Part shown: piece by piece, positions 1 to 5,070 of the stretch | Layout of the letters: the number at the start of each line of letters is the position of its first letter | How positions within the stretch are numbered: position 1 is the first letter of the stretch | NCBI GenBank assembly: GCA_964576255.1 | Contig: CAZNUK010000078.1 | Span: 1 to 9,361 of the forward strand | From: Eshraghiella sp964576255 | Lineage (GTDB): Bacteria > Bacillota > Clostridia > Lachnospirales > Lachnospiraceae | Direction: 5' to 3' | DNA: 9,361 nucleotides | Notes under the pieces: generated by a model | Seen by the model: the letters and a program-made list of their open reading frames with translations, nothing else | Databases searched by the model: none | What the model was told of the DNA's origin: nothing | Program-made: the position numbers and the translations under genes

Positions 1-194
1 TTGTTAATAATCCAAAGCTTCTTCTTGCGGACGAGCCAACAGGAGCACTTGATGTGAATACTTCTGCAGAGATAATGAAGGAATTTAAGCGACTTAATGA
101 AGAAGGAATGACCATTGTAATTATCACTCACGACATGGACGTAGCCAATGGATGTCAGAGAGTTGTGGAGATAAGTGATGGGGAAATAGTGTAA
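1..194 (+). CDS. ABC transporter ATPase, C-terminal part (module A, cut by window start)
   Basis: This is the last 63 codons of an ABC ATPase, read from base 3 to the TAA at 192-194. By alignment with the full copies it starts at residue 157 and contains Walker B (LLLADEP), the D-loop (GALD) and the H-loop histidine (ITHD). The Walker A and signature motifs lie before the window. It differs from the two complete copies mainly at the positions equivalent to residues 205 and 208 (N and Q here). It should power a type VII (FtsX/MacB-like) permease pair encoded upstream. It shows that the array continues to the left, and a near-copy of the module B-C intergenic promoter follows it directly. Function of the fold is certain from motifs; the substrate is unknown. 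Confidence 0.95.
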   Translation, partial: VNNPKLLLADEPTGALDVNTSAEIMKEFKRLNEEGMTIVIITHDMDVANGCQRVVEISDGEIV

Positions 195-285
195 AAAGAG
201 TAAAAAATGACCGTTCGCGCAAAAAAACACCCCGTTCGCGCAAAAGCTATTGTAAAAGTTCTTCTTTGATGTAAGATGAAAATAT
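3..285 (+). repeat. Direct repeat: ATPase 3' end plus promoter (copy at 4338-4620)
   Basis: The last 63 codons of the module A ATPase and the following intergenic promoter are almost the same as 4338-4620. The two copies lie about 4335 bp apart, the length of module B. Similarity ends just after the -10 element, where one copy runs into the leader and the other into a truncated small ORF. The repeat fixes the module boundary as ATPase end plus next promoter and is long enough to support homologous recombination. Confidence 0.9.
210..277 (+). promoter_or_regulatory. LytTR-type response-regulator site and promoter of module B
   Basis: Two 9-bp direct repeats, ACCGTTCGC (210-218) and CCCGTTCGC (231-239), are separated by 12 bp, so they start 21 bp (two helical turns) apart on the same DNA face. 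A candidate -35 (TTGTAA, 250-255), a 16-bp spacer and a -10 (TAAGAT, 272-277) follow, placing the transcript start near 284. Paired 9-bp repeats with a 12-13 bp gap upstream of -35 are the known arrangement for LytTR-domain regulators such as AgrA, ComE and PlnC/D. The regulator is not in the window, so the assignment is inference from spacing. The same unit occurs at 4545-4613. Confidence 0.7.
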
Positions 286-306
286 GAGTTGATTCAGCTT
301 ATAAAA

Positions 307-402
307 GGGACCCTGTTTTTAAACGCGTTCTCAGAGTCCCAAACAAAACAGCACTTCTAGAAAAAGTACTACACTTAAGTGTACCACTCTTTCTTGTAAG
401 TG
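307..402 (+). promoter_or_regulatory. Structured 5' leader RNA element (copy 1)
   Basis: Between the predicted transcript start and the secreted-protein gene lie two strong hairpins. P1 pairs GGGACCCTG (307-315) with CAGAGTCCC (332-340), 8 of 9 bases, and encloses the small palindrome AACGCGTT (322-329). P2 pairs 352-367 with 386-402, with one bulged base and two mismatches, and encloses the palindrome ACACTTAAGTGT (371-382). The same element, with the stems kept and loops changed, is at 8071-8168. No U-tract follows either hairpin, so a simple terminator is unlikely. Roles that fit are mRNA stability, a regulatory leader sensing a factor, or a protein-binding site. I do not recognise it as a known riboswitch class. 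Confidence 0.65.
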
Positions 403-431
403 TAAATAATCTTATGAGAAAGGAAAGACCA

Positions 432-518
432 ATGAGAAAAACTAATTTAATTAAGGGCATTGTTTGCGGACTTATGCTCACAGCAGTAGTAGGCTCAACT
501 GCATTTGCAGGAACTGTT
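432..518 (+). repeat. Signal-peptide coding repeat (copy at 8540-8626)
   Basis: These 87 bases match 8540-8626 at 78 positions by direct comparison. The similarity stops abruptly at the signal cleavage region, beyond which the two genes are hard to align at DNA level. Confidence 0.85.
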
Positions 519-881
519 AAGAGGGAGGTTTTTGGATACAATGTGAAAAATATTAATGACACTTATACGGGGACTGTTGGAGTGTATCAAGCTGTTATCA
601 CTTCTGATATGGCAGGGCTAAAGGTTACGAATAACACAAGTTCATCGAGATATTACACATTGGAGTGTGATTATTACAATAGCATTACGGGAAATCTTGT
701 GGATGCAGAAGCAAGTTCAGCAACTCTTTCGCCATATACCTATACAACGGAAGGTATATACAGAGATTATTCCGAACCAAGATATTCTTATCGTGTTTAT
801 GGATGTGGATATTATGGTACTCATACAACCTCTGGATTAGCAGATTGTTACTCTTTTTATATAGACCAGTATGAAGAGTAA
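432..881 (+). CDS. Sec-secreted Tyr-rich protein (module B), possible bacteriocin-like effector
   Basis: The product is 149 aa. It begins with a classical Sec signal peptide: basic start (MRK), hydrophobic core, and a likely cut after A26 in AFA|GTV. The mature part of about 123 aa is rich in Tyr, Ser and Thr, has no further membrane segment and contains three cysteines, suggesting an extracellular beta-rich domain. I chose the ATG at 432 over an in-frame ATG at 414 because AAAGGA (419-424) sits 7 bases upstream and the module D paralogue starts at the equivalent codon. The signal peptide is 25/29 identical to that paralogue, whereas the mature parts share only blocks such as DTYxG and IxRDxS. 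It is first in a transcript with a lipoprotein and transporter genes. By context it may be a bacteriocin-like toxin or another exported effector; no known family is recognised with confidence. Confidence 0.85.
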   Translation: MRKTNLIKGIVCGLMLTAVVGSTAFAGTVKREVFGYNVKNINDTYTGTVGVYQAVITSDMAGLKVTNNTSSSRYYTLECDYYNSITGNLVDAEASSATLSPYTYTTEGIYRDYSEPRYSYRVYGCGYYGTHTTSGLADCYSFYIDQYEE

Positions 882-904
882 TTAAAAAATAACTAAATAT
901 GAGC

Positions 905-936
905 GGTAGGCTCTATAATTTATTATGGAGCCTATC
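905..936 (+). promoter_or_regulatory. Intercistronic hairpin after the secreted-protein gene (module B)
   Basis: A 14-bp stem pairs 905-918 with 923-936 with two G-U pairs and a 4-base loop. It stands between the secreted-protein stop and the lipoprotein start. The following sequence (GTGATTTT) has only a short T run, so it may be a leaky terminator or a 3' stabiliser that favours the first gene over the transporter genes. Modules C and D have unrelated hairpins at the same place. Confidence 0.7.
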
Positions 937-958
937 GTGATTTTGTGAAGTGAATTCT

Positions 959-1567
959 ATGAGAAAAATTATATTGATTATATTGGTACTATTCATACTG
1001 GTGTGTGGATGCGTTCGTGATAAGGAAAATAATAAAAAACCGGAAGTCTCGTGGTCGGAAATGGTAAATAGCAATAATGATGAGTTATATGATTGTATTA
1101 TGTCATCACAAGCATGGCATGACAAAGCAAATACTTTATGGAATCTTAGAACTTCAAGATTCCCGGAATATGATTATCATATAGGTTCGGCATTGGTATG
1201 GCAAATAGAAAAAAACGCGGAAAATAGCAATGAACGATATCATGTTATGGTTTATAATGTTACGAATGAAATCATTTCGGAAGACATAATTGAACGAATT
1301 AATGAAGAAAATAATTTAAATTTGAATATAAGTGATTGGGCGGTTTTGCATGGTTGGCAAAATGTTGAGAGCAATTATTACTATTATTATACATTCACAG
1401 CAGAAGAAATCATTGCGTTGGCAGTAAATGGTTTGTGTTGTGCTTATGTTGGGAGCGGAATAGGCAATGCAGATGAAGTTGATATGAGTACAGAAGAAGG
1501 GATTGACGTTTTTTGTGAAATATATGGAGATCAATATGCACAATACAAATACGAGGAGACTAAGTAA
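959..1567 (+). CDS. Putative lipoprotein, unique to module B
   Basis: The product is about 202 aa with a short basic start (MRK), a hydrophobic stretch and a lipobox-like VCGC giving a likely lipidated Cys18, followed by a charged linker. This predicts anchoring on the outer face of the membrane. The rest is a soluble domain rich in Asn, Glu and Tyr (including a YYYYY run) with no family I recognise. An upstream in-frame GTG at 950 would add three residues; I prefer ATG 959, although its ribosome site is weak (GAAG at 946-950). The stop directly abuts the next ATG, so it is probably cotranslated with the permeases. Modules C and D have no counterpart. A self-immunity or substrate-binding lipoprotein for the neighbouring secreted protein is a reasonable guess, from position only. 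Confidence 0.8.
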   Translation: MRKIILIILVLFILVCGCVRDKENNKKPEVSWSEMVNSNNDELYDCIMSSQAWHDKANTLWNLRTSRFPEYDYHIGSALVWQIEKNAENSNERYHVMVYNVTNEIISEDIIERINEENNLNLNISDWAVLHGWQNVESNYYYYYTFTAEEIIALAVNGLCCAYVGSGIGNADEVDMSTEEGIDVFCEIYGDQYAQYKYEETK

Positions 1568-2647
1568 ATGATAGGATTAGTATTTAAAAACATCAAAAAC
1601 TCTCTTAGAGCCTATAGAGGTATTTATGGCTTACTTATTATTACACAGATTATTGCAGTTATTATTCTATTTTTTGTGTACGGAACCGTTGTAAGCTATG
1701 ATATGGCTAGGGAAGAGAAGCGAAGTGAAAATTTAGGTTTTTATGCATATTTTGATGAAAGGGTTGCAATATATAATCTTCCGGATGAGTTGAAAGATGT
1801 GTTGGAAAATGTAGAACCGCGTTTGAAGTATATAGCAGCCATACATAAAAATGAAGAAATACAGATTTCATTTATACAGGATTATCATAATGGTCGACTT
1901 TATATAGATGAAGAATCCTTTGGGACAGATAGATTAACAGGCGGAAGGTATATGACGGAAGAGGAAATCAACAACGGAAGTAAAGTTGTTGTAGGGAATG
2001 AAATAGGGGAACTAGGCGATACCATTAATCTGGGCAATGAAGAATTTGAGATTATAGGTACAATCAGTGGAATGGAAAATTTTGGATTGATGTCCTTTAG
2101 GGCTTGTCCAAAGGAACTGACCACAAGAATGGTTGTTTTGGAATTTAATCAGTTTCCCACTCAATTCGATTATGATATCTTCGTTACAACGATAAAAAGT
2201 CATTATGGTAATAAGGTGCAATTTAGTGAATTTGAACCGATGAACGTGGATGACATAATTGCCTATAACTCCATAATTGTATTAGCACTTGCCATAGGAG
2301 TTGTGGCAGCTCTTGATACAATATTGGTATATAACTACATAATGAAAAAGCGAAAGAAACAGATGGCGATATTTGGTATTAACGGAGCAAATACAAGACA
2401 ACAGATATTTATTAATGAAATGGAAGTTGTAATAATAACTGTTTTTACAGCTATTATAGGAGTAGCTGCGTTCAGATTTTTTATAGAAAAAACACTTATG
2501 GAAGTTTACGAAATTGGTATATCCATTTTCAGTATAAAAGTCTATGGAATTATGCTTTTGGCTTATGCGGGCTGTATAATTCTTGGGACACTTGTGATGA
2601 CAATAATTAACACGAGAAGAAAAGTACTTGAAATGAGGAGGGGATAA
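1568..2647 (+). CDS. FtsX/MacB-like ABC permease, first subunit (module B)
   Basis: The product is 359 aa with the four-TM plan of type VII ABC permeases: TM1 about 18-44, a large extracellular domain about 45-230, then TM2 about 232-258, TM3 about 284-306 and TM4 about 325-347. Residues 126-166 (GRYMTEEE..., VVVGNEIGELGD, FEIIGTI) follow the MacB core-domain pattern. The stretch after TM2 (KKRKKQMAIFGINGA, then a Glu before TM3) is the FtsX coupling region that contacts the ATPase. GAGGAG (1553-1558) lies 9 bases before the ATG, within the end of the lipoprotein gene. It should pair with the next gene and the ATPase. Family members do mechanical work on extracellular or membrane substrates (LolCDE, MacB, BceAB-like detoxification) rather than classical transport; the substrate here is unknown. 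Confidence 0.9.
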   Translation: MIGLVFKNIKNSLRAYRGIYGLLIITQIIAVIILFFVYGTVVSYDMAREEKRSENLGFYAYFDERVAIYNLPDELKDVLENVEPRLKYIAAIHKNEEIQISFIQDYHNGRLYIDEESFGTDRLTGGRYMTEEEINNGSKVVVGNEIGELGDTINLGNEEFEIIGTISGMENFGLMSFRACPKELTTRMVVLEFNQFPTQFDYDIFVTTIKSHYGNKVQFSEFEPMNVDDIIAYNSIIVLALAIGVVAALDTILVYNYIMKKRKKQMAIFGINGANTRQQIFINEMEVVIITVFTAIIGVAAFRFFIEKTLMEVYEIGISIFSIKVYGIMLLAYAGCIILGTLVMTIINTRRKVLEMRRG

Positions 2648-2648
2648 G

Positions 2649-3857
2649 ATGGTAAAATTTTCAATTGGTGAATACATAAGAAATATAGGTTACAACATTG
2701 TGTCGGTGCTTCTTCTTGCAGTAACCTTCATAGCCTGCACAATCTTTTTGAGCAATATAAGTGCACAGCAGAGAATGAATAGTTTTTTGGAACCATATCT
2801 TAATAAGAATAGTATTATCATAGCTCAGTTAAGTCCTTATTTTGATGTAACGGAGCTTACCAAATATGAGAAAGCCATAATGACCAGAGAGATTTTCTGT
2901 GCAAGTGAAGACGTGAACGAACTTAACACCTGCTTATTATATAGCGATTACTCGATGGATAAATTAACACCTAGACTTAAAGAGGGGTCATTAATTAATG
3001 ATACATATTCAAAGGATAGTTTAATGCAAGTGCTTATATCGGAAAACGAAGCTGGGGTTGGAGAAGGGGATATTATTAATCTGGAATTTTACGATTATGA
3101 GGGTGGAACCTTTGATGTTCCTGCAAGAGTTACAGGAGTTGTTGCATCTGGGCAGAAACTTTTATTTGGTAATGGAGTGAGAATTGGAAAAACTATGGAA
3201 AGTAGTGATATTTTTGGAACCTACAGCTATGAACAGCTTGGGTATGCACTTGTCATTACCACGGAAAAAGAATTTGCTAAAATTCCTAAACCAACACCTG
3301 AGGTGAACTTTAGATGTATAATCAAGTTTGAAGATAGCATAACTGAGGAAGAAAGACAAGCAAACTTTCAGAAAGTTATGGATTTTGAATATGAAAACGG
3401 AACATATACCACAGAAGCATTTCCTGAAATTTCTACTATGGTTGAACAACAACAAGAGGAAATGAGAACATTAATGATAAAATATGTTCCTCTTACAATA
3501 GCCGTATTTGTACTTTTGGGAGTGTGCATTATCTGTATGGTGTCAATAAAAAATGCCAATAGTATGCGTTATTATGCAACACTTTATATATGTGGTATGC
3601 CTTACAGAAACGCTGTTTTAATGTCAGGATTGGAAATGTTTTTAAATAGCATACTGGCGGTGTTTTTAGCAGTTTCATTTGTTGTTTTACAGAATAAGTT
3701 TTTGATTTTAGGAGAAATAAACTGTTCTCTGGATAGTATTCAGATGGGGCTAATAATGTTTATTTGTGTCACAATAGTTATGTGTACAATGATTCTAACT
3801 GGAAGCACTCTAAAGGAACGTAGTCCAATGAACGTATTAAGAGACACCGCATATTAG
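2649..3857 (+). CDS. FtsX/MacB-like ABC permease, second subunit (module B)
   Basis: The product is 402 aa: TM1 about 16-38, extracellular domain about 39-275, TM2 about 276-300, TM3 about 326-348, TM4 about 364-386. The tail SPMNVLRD matches the typical P-x-x-x-LR end of FtsX-family permeases. A MacB-core-like piece lies at 127-165 (VLISENEAGVGEGD to VTGVV). The coupling region after TM2 reads YATLYICGMPYRNA. The ATG is one base after the previous stop, with GAGGAGGGG (2635-2643) inside the upstream gene, so translation is probably coupled and the two subunits made in equal amounts. It has diverged well away from its module C equivalent, unlike the ATPase. Likely the second half of a heterodimeric membrane part. 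Confidence 0.9.
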   Translation: MVKFSIGEYIRNIGYNIVSVLLLAVTFIACTIFLSNISAQQRMNSFLEPYLNKNSIIIAQLSPYFDVTELTKYEKAIMTREIFCASEDVNELNTCLLYSDYSMDKLTPRLKEGSLINDTYSKDSLMQVLISENEAGVGEGDIINLEFYDYEGGTFDVPARVTGVVASGQKLLFGNGVRIGKTMESSDIFGTYSYEQLGYALVITTEKEFAKIPKPTPEVNFRCIIKFEDSITEEERQANFQKVMDFEYENGTYTTEAFPEISTMVEQQQEEMRTLMIKYVPLTIAVFVLLGVCIICMVSIKNANSMRYYATLYICGMPYRNAVLMSGLEMFLNSILAVFLAVSFVVLQNKFLILGEINCSLDSIQMGLIMFICVTIVMCTMILTGSTLKERSPMNVLRDTAY

Positions 3858-3869
3858 GAGAATTATACA

Positions 3870-4529
3870 ATGATTAAATTAGAAAACATTTACAAAACCT
3901 ACAACTTAGGCAAATCCAATGCCTTTACCGCCTTAAAGGGCGTTAACCTTACCATAGATGAAGGAGAAATGGTTGCCATAATCGGCAAATCCGGTGCCGG
4001 CAAATCCACACTTATGCACATCATTGGTTGTATTGATGATTTTGAAAAGGGTACATACAAGCTTGCAGATAGAGATGTAAGCAAAATCAGCGAGAACAAG
4101 CGTGCCACAATAAGAAATAGCGAAATCGGAATTGTGCTTCAGGATTTTGCTCTGGTTGAAGAATATTCAGCCGTTGAAAATGTAATGATTCCACTCTATT
4201 TCTCCAAGAACAAGGGCAAGAAAAAGGAACGTGCCAAAGAAGCCCTCAGAAAGATGGGAATAGAAGAACTGGCGGACAAGCGCGTCAATAAGCTTTCCGG
4301 TGGTCAGAAGCAGCGTGTGGCAATAGCAAGAGCCATAGTTAATAATCCAAAGCTTCTTCTTGCGGACGAGCCAACAGGAGCGCTTGATGTAAATACTTCA
4401 GCAGAGATAATGAAGGAATTTAAGCGACTTAATGAAGAGGGGATGACAATAGTAATTATCACTCATGATATGGACGTAGCAAAAGGCTGCGCGAGGGTTG
4501 TGGAGATAAGTGATGGGGAAATAGTGTAA
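3870..4529 (+). CDS. ABC transporter ATPase (module B)
   Basis: The product is 219 aa and complete, the usual length for LolD/MacB-type ATPases. Walker A GKSGAGKST is at 39-47, Q-loop Q91, signature LSGGQ at 142-146, Walker B LLLADE at 162-167, D-loop GALD, H-loop H199. AGGAGA (3856-3861) precedes the ATG. It hydrolyses ATP to drive the two permeases just upstream. It is identical in protein to the module C copy except residues 205, 208 and 219, with a 473-nt run of perfect DNA identity (3909-4381). The gene uses visibly more GCC/GGC/ATC codons than the AT-rich permeases. The ATPase group resembles those paired with lactococcin 972-type and MacB-type permeases; that placement would need a profile search. 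Confidence 0.97.
   Translation: MIKLENIYKTYNLGKSNAFTALKGVNLTIDEGEMVAIIGKSGAGKSTLMHIIGCIDDFEKGTYKLADRDVSKISENKRATIRNSEIGIVLQDFALVEEYSAVENVMIPLYFSKNKGKKKERAKEALRKMGIEELADKRVNKLSGGQKQRVAIARAIVNNPKLLLADEPTGALDVNTSAEIMKEFKRLNEEGMTIVIITHDMDVAKGCARVVEISDGEIV
3909..4381 (+). repeat. 473-bp perfect direct repeat inside ATPase genes (copy at 7418-7890)
   Basis: By line-by-line comparison, this block is identical to 7418-7890, including all silent positions. The two copies are about 3.5 kb apart. Codons just before it (Tyr-11, Leu-13) and just after it (from Ala-171) differ silently between copies. The sharp edges point to recent gene conversion or unequal crossing-over. Confidence 0.93.
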
Positions 4530-4620
4530 AAAGAGTAAAAAATGACCGTTTGCGCAAAAAAAACACCCCGTTCGCGCAAAAGCTATTGTAAAAATTCTTC
4601 ATTAATGTAAGATGAGAATA
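4338..4620 (+). repeat. Direct repeat: ATPase 3' end plus promoter (copy at 3-285)
   Basis: Second copy of the ATPase-tail/promoter repeat. Relative to the first copy it has TTTGC for TTCGC in the upstream LytTR half-site and one extra A in the spacer, plus scattered silent changes in the ATPase tail. Confidence 0.9.
4545..4613 (+). promoter_or_regulatory. LytTR-type response-regulator site and promoter of module C
   Basis: Half-sites ACCGTTTGC (4545-4553) and CCCGTTCGC (4567-4575) are separated by 13 bp. A -35 candidate TTGTAA (4586-4591), a 16-bp spacer and -10 TAAGAT (4608-4613) follow. The distance from the second half-site to the -10 is 32 bp, exactly as in the copy at 210-277. The upstream half-site has one changed base and the gap is 1 bp longer, so binding or activation may be weaker. 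It lies immediately after the module B ATPase and would drive module C. Confidence 0.68.
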
Positions 4621-4721
4621 ATAAGCCTGCAAATGCAACTGTTACCTTACTTAGTCCAATTGTGTGAAATGATTAACAGATTGGTGAAGTCAAGTACCAA
4701 AATCGACCAAATATGCAATAA
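4621..4721 (+). pseudogene. Remnant of the small two-TM membrane ORF (module C)
   Basis: In the frame from 4621 this translates to a piece starting ISLQMQLL and continuing QLCEMINRLVKSSTK, which matches residues 30-57 of the ORF at 8239-8430. Everything before that point, including the first membrane segment and the whole leader RNA, is missing, so the remnant is joined directly to the -10 region of the promoter. It also lacks one A after the Lys codon (four A's against five in the module D copy), which shifts the frame. No start codon or ribosome site serves it. Clearly a broken copy. Confidence 0.75.
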
Positions 4722-4796
4722 ATGTGTCGTTTTGTGCGTGAAGCATTGTGTGACTTGCTCTTAAGTTCTAAACTTGAAGCAGGAGTTAATGAGGAC
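4656..4796 (+). repeat. Direct repeat covering small-ORF 3' end and downstream spacer (copy at 8366-8505)
   Basis: High DNA similarity with 8366-8505 runs through the end of the small ORF and about 70 bases of spacer beyond its stop. It then ends before the secreted-protein gene position. This shows that modules C and D share an arrangement not kept in module B. Confidence 0.85.
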
Positions 4797-4801
4797 TTAA
4801 T

Positions 4802-4995
4802 ATGTTGTTACTTGTTGCAGGCACCTGCACAATATGGGGTGCGACGCAATCAGAGAAGGAGAAAAAAGAGATGTGACATATACCAAATATTTGTATGGTG
4901 ACAAAACAACTATTTGTAATATATGCACACTTAGCCCATATCAGCCACAGGTGTTGGATGATTTTGAGTATATTGGTAATCAGTATTACGAGTAA
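4802..4995 (+). pseudogene. Probable frameshifted, shortened secreted-protein gene (module C)
   Basis: The position is that of the secreted protein in modules B and D. GAGGA (4791-4795) sits 6 bases before the ATG at 4802. That frame begins MLLLVAGTCTIWGA, reminiscent of the end of a signal peptide, and stops at a TGA after 24 codons. A second frame, open from 4801 and containing an ATG at 4834, continues to the TAA at 4993-4995 and encodes a Tyr/Thr-rich tail with TLSPY, also found in the module B protein. The two frames can be joined by adding one A in the A6 run at 4862-4867. The joined product would be only about 65 aa, without the usual basic start. Most likely a decayed gene; a genuine 53-aa product from 4834 is less likely because no ribosome site is visible. 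Confidence 0.5.
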
Positions 4996-5004
4996 AATTA
5001 ACAA

Positions 5005-5035
5005 AGTGTCATTCCATTACAAGTGGGATGACACT
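5005..5035 (+). promoter_or_regulatory. Intercistronic hairpin (module C)
   Basis: A 12-bp stem pairs AGTGTCATTCCA (5005-5016) with TGGGATGACACT (5024-5035), with one G-U pair and a 7-base loop. It lies between the decayed secreted-protein gene and the first permease. No run of T's follows, so it is not a typical full terminator. It has the same place as the hairpins at 905-936 and 9030-9055 but a different sequence. Confidence 0.7.
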
Positions 5036-5070
5036 ATATTATGATTAAGAAAGTATAAGAGGTATTAGCG

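Noticed and set aside
307..340. P1 hairpin as a rho-independent terminator
   Set aside because: The stem has a mismatch and a long loop and is followed by AAACAAAAC, not by T's.
414..431. In-frame ATG at 414 as start of the module B secreted protein
   Set aside because: It would add six charged residues before the signal peptide; ATG 432 has a better-spaced ribosome site and matches the start of the module D paralogue.
3899..4108. Reverse-strand ORFs within the ATPases and permeases
   Set aside because: They lie wholly inside well-supported + strand genes, recur only because the ATPase DNA is repeated, and have no domain or ribosome site.
4862..4868. AAAAAAG run as a programmed -1 frameshift site joining the two frames of the module C secreted gene
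   Set aside because: The heptamer is not in the register needed for slippage from the upstream frame. Simple loss of one A explains the broken frame better; polymerase slippage remains possible but unsupported.
4722..4901. 59-codon ORF in module C whose first 24 codons resemble an ORF at 8431-8532 in module D
   Set aside because: Differences between the copies fall on all three codon positions alike, there is no ribosome site, and the C-terminal halves are unrelated. It looks like conserved spacer DNA rather than a gene.
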